64,000 nucleotides of DNA. Origin: Leeuwenhoekiella blandensis MED217 (GTDB taxonomy: Bacteria > Bacteroidota > Bacteroidia > Flavobacteriales > Flavobacteriaceae). The notes under the pieces are model-generated. The model was not told the origin of the DNA. It saw only the letters and a program-made list of their open reading frames with translations, and made no database searches. Below, piece after piece: positions 34,782 to 43,340 of the stretch (its first letter is position 1; each line of letters starts with the position of its first letter). Location of the stretch: NCBI RefSeq assembly GCF_000152985.1, contig NZ_CH672395.1, forward strand, positions 3,445,823 through 3,509,822, written 5' to 3'. Both the position numbers and the translations under genes were made by a program.

Positions 34782-35747
34782 TTAGTTCAATTTTGTCGCA
34801 TAATTTGGGTCATAGGGCAAGCCGCTCTTTGCGATTGCAAAAGCTTGTTTTATTAGTTTATTTATAACTGCTATTAGTGCTAGCTTTTTACTTTTGCCTT
34901 TTGCTATAATACGTTCATAAATTTTCCTACAGGCAGTATTGTATTTACTTGCAGAGAAGGCACATAAAAACAAAAGATTTCTGAGTTTTTGGTTACCCAT
35001 TTTACTGATTCTGCTTTTACCCCTGACACTGCTCCCTGATTGCCGTATGGTGGGCGTTGTGCCTGCAAAGCTACAAAGCTGCGATGCAGTTTCAAATTTG
35101 GTAAAACCATCAGTTAACACGATCAATAAAGCTGCTGTTTTATCTCCTAAACCTGGGATACTCTTTAAATTAGTCAACTGTTGCTGGTGCTCTGCTTTAA
35201 CTAGAGATAATAAGCGCGTTTCTAGGGATTTTATCTCTTTATCCAATATCTTTTTTGATCTGTTCAATGATCTAAAAACCGCTTTTGAAGGTATACCTAA
35301 AGCTTGCTCTCCGTGAATTTTATTCTTTAGCTGAGTGCGCTGTTTTAAGTACAGCTCTAATAAACGTAGAAGTTGTAGAGATTCTGCTTGATTCTGATCC
35401 TTTCCCGTATATAAAGGCACTGGGTTGATCAAAGCATAGTCACATATGGCTTTAGCATCACTCTTATCGGTCTTTACTTTAGATAAACGCATCTGTATAA
35501 ACCTCTTTACAGATAATGGATTTACTACAGAAACCGGTTGGCCAGATTCAAACAGGAATTGTGCTAAACAATAATGATAATAACCGGTTGCTTCCATAAC
35601 GACAATTGCTGATTTTTCAAGCTCTTTAATGAACTTTTTGAACCCGGCAACAGTATTAGGGTATTGACGGTAAAAGCCTGTTGTATTTGCTACATCAAAG
35701 ACATCTTTGCTAATATCTACTCCATAAGTTTCACTATATTTACTCAT
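34782..35747 (-). CDS. IS110-family transposase (DEDD recombinase)
   Basis: 321 residues. The N-terminal RuvC-like DEDD domain starts YGVDISKDVFDVA, with VVMEATGYYH and the KTDKSDAKAICDYA motif. The C-terminal Transposase_20 domain contains LKSIPGLGDKTAALLIV and GTTPTIRQSGSSVRGKSRISKMG, which holds the conserved Ser nucleophile region. It appears intact. Confidence 0.93.
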   Translation of the reverse strand: MSKYSETYGVDISKDVFDVANTTGFYRQYPNTVAGFKKFIKELEKSAIVVMEATGYYHYCLAQFLFESGQPVSVVNPLSVKRFIQMRLSKVKTDKSDAKAICDYALINPVPLYTGKDQNQAESLQLLRLLELYLKQRTQLKNKIHGEQALGIPSKAVFRSLNRSKKILDKEIKSLETRLLSLVKAEHQQQLTNLKSIPGLGDKTAALLIVLTDGFTKFETASQLCSFAGTTPTIRQSGSSVRGKSRISKMGNQKLRNLLFLCAFSASKYNTACRKIYERIIAKGKSKKLALIAVINKLIKQAFAIAKSGLPYDPNYATKLN

Positions 35748-35965
35748 AACAATTAGATTTTGGAAAGGACGATCTACTTGGTGTTCAACAACTTTAAATC
35801 GAGGTTAGCGCCTCACAGAACTGATCGAAATCTAAGTAGAAAAGAGCAGTGATTATCAATGTTGACGGAATCTGAAGTTCCAACGGCTATAGTAACCTTA
35901 ACCTGCTCTTTTGTTCTTTCTGATTAATGCTATAATTTAAACAGAATCAAACTTAAGATGGCTAC
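35748..35965 (-). ncRNA. Candidate bridge-RNA region of the IS110 element
   Basis: The non-coding segment lies 5' of the transposase, where IS110-group elements encode the bridge (seek) RNA that guides target choice. A 10-bp perfect inverted repeat AAAAGAGCAG (35840-35849) / CTGCTCTTTT (35903-35912) encloses a smaller stem GGAA-N7-TTCC near 35868-35882. The RNA itself is inferred from position and structure only. Confidence 0.45.
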
Positions 35966-35977
35966 AATTTGACAGAA

Positions 35978-36406
35978 TTGCGAAAAATTAAATTTAATAA
36001 AAAACTCATATTAGTACTGACATTTATTTGCGGAATGATATCCTGTAATTCTTATAAAAATCTTCCACAATGACAATCAAATATCTCATTCCATTCTGCA
36101 TTCGAAAACGATACTTTGACTGTTAAAGTAAATGACAGTATACGCTTTAAAAATCATCGGATTGAAATGATTCCTGAATTGGGAATTTCTAAAAATGCAT
36201 CAATCTATGTAAAAGGAAAAGAGTTTCGAGTTTCTGGAACTTTTAAAACGATCGAAATAATTGACAAAGAGTTAGGTTTAAAAATTAATAGGACTTTAAA
36301 GTTTGACACAATTTTAAAAGCCAAAAACGGACGATATATTGACATTGGAGCGAATAATGAAAAAACACTAATCGAACAGCGAAAAAAAATAAGAATAGTT
36401 GAATAA
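35978..36406 (+). pseudogene. Lipoprotein gene with an internal TGA stop (cassette 12)
   Basis: From TTG 35978 the frame encodes a lipoprotein signal (KKLILVLTFICGMISC) and reaches TGA at 36071-36073. The same frame continues as NISFHSAFENDTLTVKVNDS to 36406. The continuous family-like reading on both sides indicates one nonsense change. The left boundary of its unit is missing next to IS110; the right end C-TAAGCAC-AAC is at 36411-36421. Confidence 0.7.
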
Positions 36407-36426
36407 AAAACTAAGCACAACATTGG

Positions 36427-36588
36427 TAACCGTTGCACAAGCTCTTAATTTCTAATAAAACCTATTTATTTAAACCTCAAGGACATCACCTAAAAACTTT
36501 AAACCCTTCATATGCAGTTTTTGTTGGATATCGCAGTCACTTCAACTACTTTTAAAACATAAACAGGTAGTTTTGTAGATCTACTGCT
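36427..36588 (+). repeat. IS1182-type right-end relic 4
   Basis: Follows relics 1 and 3 closely (CCTATTTATTTAAACCT...GACATCACCTAAAAACTTTAAACCC...GGTAGTTTTGTAGATCTACTGC). Followed by a CTGTT junction at 36587, where the other sites have CCGTT. Confidence 0.7.
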
Positions 36589-36605
36589 GTTGACAGCAAG
36601 TGAAA

Positions 36606-37289
36606 ATGACACACGTAATTCAAATATTTAAATCAGTCGAGAGAATTGAGAAGCTCGACTATTCGACCGAGTCTCGACAACTTCTTGACAAATGGGGAGA
36701 CAGTTTTGTTTCAAAGACAGGCTACTTGACAGACAGTACTTTGCTTCTTCCAATTAACAAGGAACAAGAGCCTGATCTAAAAACTGCTGACCTTGTAATT
36801 ATTCAAGACATTAACGGTTTTGACCCCTTCCTTGTCGAAAAGTCTTGGGACAAGACAAATTGGCCCAGTTGGTTTAAAAACAGCAGAAAAAACGATGTGC
36901 TATCTGCAAACCGACAGCTTATATGTTTCAACCGACTTTTAAGAAAAGGGACTTTTGAAATATTCAAAATAGAGAAAAATGAGTCTGGAACATTTGACCT
37001 TCATTTGAACTATTCAGCCAACGAATTTCATATTGGTATTCCAAAGCGAGACGACCACAAAATAGCAGAACTTAAACTTGGTAAGCCTATTAGATACAAA
37101 GTGAATGGAAAATCAGATTTTACTATGACTGGGAGAAAACAACGGACTTTTGTAGAATACGATTACATATTTGAATATTTAGGCCAGGCAGACAAAATGG
37201 AATTCAGGGATTTGAACAAAATCGGAAAAACTAAGTCGATACCAACTGATAACTACAAACTCGTTGACGAGAGAAAAATATTAAAATAA
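36606..37289 (+). CDS. Hypothetical soluble protein (cassette 13)
   Basis: 227 residues from the ATG at 36606 (a GTG two codons earlier is also possible). No signal peptide or membrane helix. Contains ADLVIIQDINGFDPFLVEKSW and a C-terminal beta-rich part (RTFVEYDYIFEYLGQ). Family not recognised. The unit spans 36589-37305; its arms match only 4/7. Confidence 0.5.
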   Translation: MTHVIQIFKSVERIEKLDYSTESRQLLDKWGDSFVSKTGYLTDSTLLLPINKEQEPDLKTADLVIIQDINGFDPFLVEKSWDKTNWPSWFKNSRKNDVLSANRQLICFNRLLRKGTFEIFKIEKNESGTFDLHLNYSANEFHIGIPKRDDHKIAELKLGKPIRYKVNGKSDFTMTGRKQRTFVEYDYIFEYLGQADKMEFRDLNKIGKTKSIPTDNYKLVDERKILK

Positions 37290-37294
37290 TACAC

Positions 37295-37502
37295 CAGCAG
37301 CCAACACGGGTAAGCGTCGCACAAGTCCATAACTTCTAGAAGTGCCTAATTTTTTCAACCGCTTTTAAGCGGTTTTCTTTTTTCTACCATATAGATTTAG
37401 ACAGAATTCAGAACTCTTAAAACCGATTTATCGCTGTTTGTCAATCTGTTTTTCAGAAAAAAATAAAGCGCGCACTCCTGCTCCGCTTTTGGGTGGTCTT
37501 GA
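37295..37502 (+). repeat. Junction 13, hairpin and dispersed repeat B copy 2
   Basis: C-AGCAGCC-AAC at 37295-37305, then ACGGGTAAGC and GTCGCACAAG, a decayed GTTGCACAAG. A terminator-like hairpin AACCGCTTTTAAGCGGTT lies near 37360-37378. From 37385 the repeat shared with 31743-31860 follows. This is the last recognisable junction of the array. Confidence 0.5.
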
Positions 37503-37593
37503 GGTTGTTAAATCCCAATATACCCAGAAGTAGGTATTGACACATATTGGACGCATACTTATATTCGAAATCTATTTTTTAAATTTTCCATTT

Positions 37594-37998
37594 ATGAAAC
37601 TATCAAAGACCCTATTAACACTAACAATCATAGTGTCTTGTGTGTCTATGATTCAGGCCCAAAAGATCGTACAGTTCAGTGAGTATAAAATCTATAAAAA
37701 CGAATATGGCCACACAAAGATCAGGATTGAACCGCACACCAGAAACACCGATATAGGTGCAGATGCCTCTAAGTATCAAAAGAGTTCCAACGTCTATGGC
37801 GTTTTGATCTGCTATAGTATAAATGGCGAAAAAAAGGCTAAGCTTCTAGATATGACCTATAAACTAAAAAATAAAGGCTATTACGAATATGGTCTCTCTT
37901 ACAGCAGTAATTCTAAAGTAGGATCAGTAAGCGTCACGTATTTTAATATGGTTGATGATCCGGAAAGTAAGTGGCCTAAAAAGGGGGATTGCTTTTAA
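37594..37998 (+). CDS. Small exported hypothetical protein
   Basis: 134 residues from the ATG at 37594, which is preceded by an AT-rich leader; the frame is open upstream but not signal-like. Signal peptide 1-22 (LLTLTIIVSCVSMIQA). The mature part is basic and beta-rich with a single C-terminal Cys. A possible promoter is TTG at 37537 and TATATTCG about 20 bp later. Base composition is intermediate between island and chromosome. Confidence 0.5.
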   Translation: MKLSKTLLTLTIIVSCVSMIQAQKIVQFSEYKIYKNEYGHTKIRIEPHTRNTDIGADASKYQKSSNVYGVLICYSINGEKKAKLLDMTYKLKNKGYYEYGLSYSSNSKVGSVSVTYFNMVDDPESKWPKKGDCF

Positions 37999-38332
37999 AT
38001 GGGTTGCGTAGCACAACTTGTAAGCAGACTGAAAGATCCCTATTTCAACAATTGCCTTATGGATCTTTACAAATTCAGCAGGTCTTTAGTAATTTAAGAG
38101 CATACCGTATACCCTCCTAAAAGTCATCGTAAAACTTATAACATAATTAGTAAGACCAATATTTAACTTGTATAAACATTATGCCTTTATGAAGATGTGA
38201 CAAAAGCTTAAACACAGCTTTAAATAGTTGAACAAAGACAGTTTACAAGCTGATAATGAAAACTTTGTAAGTTAATTCACATCGTAATTAATTTAAATTC
38301 TCACACGTATTGCTTCATTTAAAATAACACTT
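37999..38332. other. Intergenic region without recognisable gene
   Basis: 334 bp, AT-rich. A short inverted repeat AAAGATCC / GGATCTTT lies near 38021-38060. No open frame of coding character and no junction motif seen; it probably carries the promoter of the large gene downstream. Confidence 0.4.
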
Positions 38333-41300
38333 ATGATTAAAAACATACGCTTCCTTTTCATTCTAGTTTTTACGATACTATCAAATAATTTAAGAGCTCA
38401 AGACGATGATTTACAAACCATTTATTTTGATGGTTATTCTGACGGCTATGAAATAACAGCCGAAGCTGATATTTATAGCAAAGTTGGCAGTTTTCGGAGG
38501 GAAATGGAGAGTGGAGTTGGATGCTTAGAAATAACTTTGAAGGAATTTAGAATAACATCTATCTATGTAGATGGAACTTTTTATAGTGATAACGATACGT
38601 TTCCCGATATAGAGATGCCTGACGGTAGTTACGGAGGACTCTATAAAGGTTTTTCTATCCCTTTCTCAAATGATGGCGCACTCCCTAAAATAAAATTTGA
38701 AGTAAGAAATATCCCTGATAATGTTTTTAGCATAAGAACACCTTCAGAAGTTGGACCAAAAGGTAGTTGCGTTTTCTTTGATGTTCCTGGAAGTGTAGAT
38801 GAAGGTGAAGAAAATTGGAAACACGCAGTTGTTGGAAATCACGAAATACTCAGTTTAGTAGGTGGTGAAGCAACAACACTTGCTTCAACGATTAGGAATT
38901 ATTTAAAAATAAAAGACAATGCTTCTCGCTTAAAACAGAAGCAAGCAGAAAATAAAGAGGAAGAAAAAAATAGGAATGAGGAAGAAAATAAGAATGACGA
39001 ATCTGTAAATGAGAGGTCTTCTATGAATCAAAGCGACCGTGAATACGCCCAAAGAAAATCACGCGAGCAAAGACAAAAAGACTTTATCAAACGTCAAAAT
39101 GAGGAAATAGAAGCTAAAGAAAAAATATATAAAGAAAGTGTATTAGGAGCTACAGACCGTCTTGCCGGAGCTGTTAAAACCATGATGGATGAAAATGAAG
39201 CTGCGCGAAAGAAAAAAGCTGAAGAAGAATATCAAAGAAACTTAGCCCGTGAGAAAAGATTAGAGAATAATATGAATCAAGCGGCTGAAAAAATTTCTTC
39301 ATTTTACTGTGCCATCAATAAATTGATAGGTAGCGTTTCAGATAGTAGTGAATGTTCCTATAACGAACGCAAGAATGTCTACGCCCCAGATGATGACAAA
39401 AAACATTCATTAGGCTATACTTTAAAAAATGCAGAAAATAGGAATGATGAGTTCCTATACGTAAGTTATCTCCATTTGAGGCCGCTTTCTGATAAGAACA
39501 ATAATTATTCATTTAAGTATACCTATACGCAGCCTGCAAAAACACCAGTTGCCCAAATTAATAACCTAAGTGGTAATTCACTTGAAAAATACATTCAGCT
39601 CATCGAAAAAGCTACACAAGAAACCTTAACCAAGGTACGGAACCTTAATGGTTTACTGGGCAGTGATATTACATTACTATTATTTGAAAACAATAAAGAA
39701 AACCTAAACAAAACACTTGATCAAATTTCAGATTTATCCACGCTACCGATCACAACAACCAGCAACGATTATCTAGCAAATTGGGAATACTTAAATTTTG
39801 AAAAAGGTCTGGATCTGGTTGATCTTATTAAAAATGATCATTTGAACAAAGCAACTGACATAGTACTCAAAACCAAAGATAATGAGCTAGTTTTTCTAAA
39901 TAATGGCAAGTTTATAGTCTTAAAGAACTATGAGCTTTTAAATGATTATTTAAATTTAGGAGATGGAGAGCTTGCACAAAATAAGCCGCTTCCTAAGATA
40001 AAAGGTGAGTACCTTGAGATTTCAGATTGGCAACGTATAGTAATGTTTCAATTTTTTAGACACAGGAATATCTACCTAAATATTGAAGGTACAAGTTATC
40101 CTGCAGTAACCAATTACGGCTATAAGCCTCAATCTCGAAAAAAAGTACCTCTCGCATTTTGGGACATGGGTGATGTGAGCGGCAGGGCCAATAACTTTCT
40201 GTATATCTATAAAAAAGCTGATGATCTTTACGGAGATCCTGAGAATCTAAATTTTTATTTCCCTATTGACGCAGATGCTTATCTCCATACCGGAAAATAC
40301 AGACCTGCCATTGGTTTTGGGACCTACTCAACAGTTCAGAAAGATAATTACGCCCATATTGAGTTTAAATATATTGGAGGGATGGACTGGACCGCAGCTA
40401 TAGAATTAAAAGGCCTAGAAAAGGTAGATAAGGTAAAAGGAAAATTAAGGCTGATTACAGATTCTAACTCAAACTCATGGAGTACGCGTCCATATAAAAG
40501 TAAGGAGCCGTACGATTTTGGGATAGGATACAAAGAAAAGAAAAAAGATAAAATTTTATCTGAAAGCGAGCCCACTAAATTTATAAAATACCGTATTAAA
40601 GATTGGGAATTGATCTATGTGTACGACGTTTTGAAACCTAGAGAAAACGGTGCGGTCAGCTGGCTGGCAATCTCCAATGGGTATAACACTTTTTTCCCGG
40701 ACAGATTAAAAAGTAATGAGGCCTACAAAGCATACGATAATCAGAATGCATTTTTTGAATCGCATATCAATGGATATAAAGAAAAATTAAATCTGACTGA
40801 TTTAGAAGATTTTAATCTGCTATACAACGACTTACTGAAAAAGAATAGTGAAATAGGCGGATATGAAAAAACTATAGGTTATAACCGCAAAAATATCATG
40901 AGAAATCTCGAAATTTTAAATAAGAGTCAAGACGAAATTACAAACCAAGATGAACCTAAAGAAAAGGAGGCTTGGGTTGCTCATGAAACAGCTGACTTTA
41001 AAATTGAGTTTCCTGACAGTTGGGAATTGAACACCAATACACCTGATGCAGCTACTTTTCACCTATATTCAAATAATTCTGCTATTCGTATGGAGATGGG
41101 TGAAAAACCTCAAACATTGACTTATGAAAACTTACTTGAAACAAATGGTATTCTTAACGGTCTTGAAAATTCAATTGAAGATTTTATTGTCCTAAAAAAT
41201 GAAACAATCAAGAAGGATGATAAACAATACATTCAAGTGATTTGGAAAGGGAAAAAAGCAGGTCAAACCTTAGAAACTGAAATGCGATTCTATTTGACAA

Positions 41301-41398
41301 ACGATAAGATCTTTGCTATAACGCAAATTTCGTGGGAAAATAAAACTGCTGCCGATCAAAATACAATTAACAATGTGCTTGATAGCTTTGAATTTTGA
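38333..41398 (+). CDS. Large exported protein with charged coiled-coil and C-terminal PsbP/DcrB-like domain
   Basis: 1021 residues with a signal peptide (1-22). The N-terminal region is beta-rich. Residues about 195-330 are extremely charged (Lys/Glu/Arg/Gln) and predicted coiled coil. A central region of about 500 residues is unassigned. The last 140 residues (AWVAHETADFKIEFPDSWEL...MRFYLTNDKIFAITQIS) look like a DcrB/PsbP-type domain. No enzymatic motif recognised. It is a single gene with long flanking gaps. It may be a periplasmic or surface structural protein. Confidence 0.55.
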   Translation: MIKNIRFLFILVFTILSNNLRAQDDDLQTIYFDGYSDGYEITAEADIYSKVGSFRREMESGVGCLEITLKEFRITSIYVDGTFYSDNDTFPDIEMPDGSYGGLYKGFSIPFSNDGALPKIKFEVRNIPDNVFSIRTPSEVGPKGSCVFFDVPGSVDEGEENWKHAVVGNHEILSLVGGEATTLASTIRNYLKIKDNASRLKQKQAENKEEEKNRNEEENKNDESVNERSSMNQSDREYAQRKSREQRQKDFIKRQNEEIEAKEKIYKESVLGATDRLAGAVKTMMDENEAARKKKAEEEYQRNLAREKRLENNMNQAAEKISSFYCAINKLIGSVSDSSECSYNERKNVYAPDDDKKHSLGYTLKNAENRNDEFLYVSYLHLRPLSDKNNNYSFKYTYTQPAKTPVAQINNLSGNSLEKYIQLIEKATQETLTKVRNLNGLLGSDITLLLFENNKENLNKTLDQISDLSTLPITTTSNDYLANWEYLNFEKGLDLVDLIKNDHLNKATDIVLKTKDNELVFLNNGKFIVLKNYELLNDYLNLGDGELAQNKPLPKIKGEYLEISDWQRIVMFQFFRHRNIYLNIEGTSYPAVTNYGYKPQSRKKVPLAFWDMGDVSGRANNFLYIYKKADDLYGDPENLNFYFPIDADAYLHTGKYRPAIGFGTYSTVQKDNYAHIEFKYIGGMDWTAAIELKGLEKVDKVKGKLRLITDSNSNSWSTRPYKSKEPYDFGIGYKEKKKDKILSESEPTKFIKYRIKDWELIYVYDVLKPRENGAVSWLAISNGYNTFFPDRLKSNEAYKAYDNQNAFFESHINGYKEKLNLTDLEDFNLLYNDLLKKNSEIGGYEKTIGYNRKNIMRNLEILNKSQDEITNQDEPKEKEAWVAHETADFKIEFPDSWELNTNTPDAATFHLYSNNSAIRMEMGEKPQTLTYENLLETNGILNGLENSIEDFIVLKNETIKKDDKQYIQVIWKGKKAGQTLETEMRFYLTNDKIFAITQISWENKTAADQNTINNVLDSFEF

Positions 41399-41724
41399 TT
41401 TCAAAGTTGGTAATGTTTTTTAGAGAAAGCAGCGTATTTGGTGATTAAAGTTAAGTTTAATGGAACTGAGTAGTAAATTGATTGATTTTCAAATCTTTTG
41501 CATTAGCTCTGATTCATAAAGAATATCACTATTCTTTCCCTAAAGCTCGTTAGAACTAGTTAGCTTTCTTAATCCAGCATAACATTTAATTTAAATAATT
41601 ACTTTAAAGACCAGAGAGCAATGCCACTTAATATAGTACACACTTGCTAAAATGAAACATCAAAGTTTGTTGGTATTTGACAGTTTAGTATCTTAAAAAG
41701 CACCATCCATACTCCTAGAAACTC
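41399..41724. other. Intergenic region without recognisable gene
   Basis: 326 bp, AT-rich. I see no open frame of coding character, no junction motif and no strong hairpin. Confidence 0.4.
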
Positions 41725-42567
41725 ATGAAACAAGGCTTAACGATTCTTACTGCTATTAGTGTTTTGATATTTGGCCTAAAAAGCTTTGGGCAATCAAGTT
41801 GGGAGGTTCAGCAAAAAATCACGTTGGACAGATACACCAGTTACCAAGGCACTATCGAAAACGGGAGAAAGTTTCAGTTATACCTCGTTCCTTCTTCTCA
41901 GGCGTGTCCCAAGGAACAAGGACCATCAAGAAGAATCAGGGTTGAGGGTTGGTATCGCATCGATAACGGTTTAAAAACACCACTTATAGGTTTTAGTAGC
42001 GACGAAATCTGTAACAACTCCTTAACCTTGTTTGTTCCACAAAAGCGAAGCGAAGCTTTTGTAGATGAGCATTGTAAACCCCTAAATACAAAAGAACGCT
42101 TTGAACAACTTCCTCGTGAACGCCCCGGTATATTGGTATGGAACAAGGCTAATGGTCAAAAACAAAAAATAAAGCTGCAGCAAGTACATCCATTTAGCTG
42201 GAACACACAAGCCCAGATAGCAATACACGCAAACGGACTATTGCTTAAAACCGTTGACCTGAGTGCGCTATCAAAAAACACGTTTATCGAACAAGTTGAA
42301 ATAATTGGTAAAAAACACATCAACAATAAATTCCATGTATTACTAAAATATGCGCATCGATCCAAACCCGGTTCCTATGGCCGAGGAATGTGTGCTAATG
42401 GTATAGAAGAATTTATTGCACACCTGGTCATCAATCAGGATTGTGAAGTTGCTCTTTTTGAACAAGAGCGGTTAAACAGTTGTCTTTTACAACTTGATGG
42501 GAATACTGTAAATTACGATCCTAAGCATCCCGAACTTGGGATAGCAACCAACACAAGGGCGCATTAA
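41725..42567 (+). CDS. Exported hypothetical protein
   Basis: 280 residues with a signal peptide (1-22, GLKSFGQ). The mature part has five or six cysteines, which may pair (SSQACPKEQ, DEICNNS, DEHCKPL, GMCANG, NQDCEV, LNSCLL). No family recognised. Probably periplasmic. Confidence 0.5.
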   Translation: MKQGLTILTAISVLIFGLKSFGQSSWEVQQKITLDRYTSYQGTIENGRKFQLYLVPSSQACPKEQGPSRRIRVEGWYRIDNGLKTPLIGFSSDEICNNSLTLFVPQKRSEAFVDEHCKPLNTKERFEQLPRERPGILVWNKANGQKQKIKLQQVHPFSWNTQAQIAIHANGLLLKTVDLSALSKNTFIEQVEIIGKKHINNKFHVLLKYAHRSKPGSYGRGMCANGIEEFIAHLVINQDCEVALFEQERLNSCLLQLDGNTVNYDPKHPELGIATNTRAH

Positions 42568-42680
42568 TTTTGGTAGTTCAGCCCTGAATTATGTTTCGTA
42601 CGCTAAGCCAAGCTTTTAATTGAGCAATATGTAATAGCTTTATAGTTAAAAGAATACACCTAATCCTAGAATAGAACGTC

Positions 42681-43301
42681 ATCAAAAAGAACGAAATTAT
42701 ACTACAACCCCTTCGACTCGAAGCCGGGTGGCAAGTCGACTACAATCAATGGTATGAAGTAGACCCTATTGAAGGTTTTGAAAGCTATTTTGAAGGCTCT
42801 AGTTTGCTCATCCTTAAAAATCCAGACCGATTAAAATTCATTGACGTCGAATGGCGACCGGAAAGGGATTTGAGTGGAAGCTTTCATCTTACGGTTTTAA
42901 ACTATTTAGAAGATTACGACAACCGCCTTAACACGTTTGAGGTCAATCCCGATTGGGATAATCCAATTCTGGAGATTTCTATACACTCAAGGTTAGCTTT
43001 GGTAAACCAATTAGAAGAATTAATGCGTATTTTACCTCCGTACGAAGACCCAAGAATGACACTTCAACGGGGCGTCGTTGATGATACTTCGGAGTCCTAC
43101 AGACTGGAGCTCATTACCAACGGAATCTCGACAGAACTCGTTGGCAAGATCATTGAAAACGGAAGTGCTCAAATTCAGAATCACTGTTTAGATCATCCTG
43201 AGATCACCAGAGATCTTATCAAACAATTTGCTGAAAATGGGATTACCAAAAAGGTCAAGAACAAAGCCAATACAAAACTAAAAAGCAAACGGTGGCGGTA
43301 G
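42681..43301 (+). CDS. Immunity-like hypothetical protein, start codon uncertain (ATC)
   Basis: The frame from 42678 to 43301 is protein-like throughout. It starts IKKNEIILQPLRLEAGWQVDYNQWYEVDPIEG, a pattern (Gly-Trp-x-Val-x-x-Asn-x-x-Tyr-Glu-Val-Asp-Pro) I associate with small immunity-type proteins of Bacteroidota. No ATG, GTG or TTG precedes this segment after the stop at 42672-42677; the first usual start is TTG 42804, which would lose 41 residues. Either ATC 42681 is used or an ATG was mutated. As read it has about 206 residues. Confidence 0.5.
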   Translation: MKKNEIILQPLRLEAGWQVDYNQWYEVDPIEGFESYFEGSSLLILKNPDRLKFIDVEWRPERDLSGSFHLTVLNYLEDYDNRLNTFEVNPDWDNPILEISIHSRLALVNQLEELMRILPPYEDPRMTLQRGVVDDTSESYRLELITNGISTELVGKIIENGSAQIQNHCLDHPEITRDLIKQFAENGITKKVKNKANTKLKSKRWR

Positions 43302-43340
43302 TCAAAACAAAATGCTTATTGAGTTCAAATTACATGTAAT

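Larger units (their letters stand above)
34755..35965 (-). mobile_element. IS110-family element (bounds approximate)
   Basis: A single transposase gene with about 30 bp downstream and about 220 bp of non-coding sequence upstream of it. No terminal inverted repeats are seen, which is normal for IS110. The element sits directly after a unit end, in the position of an attC-like junction. The exact ends cannot be fixed with one copy. Confidence 0.7.
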
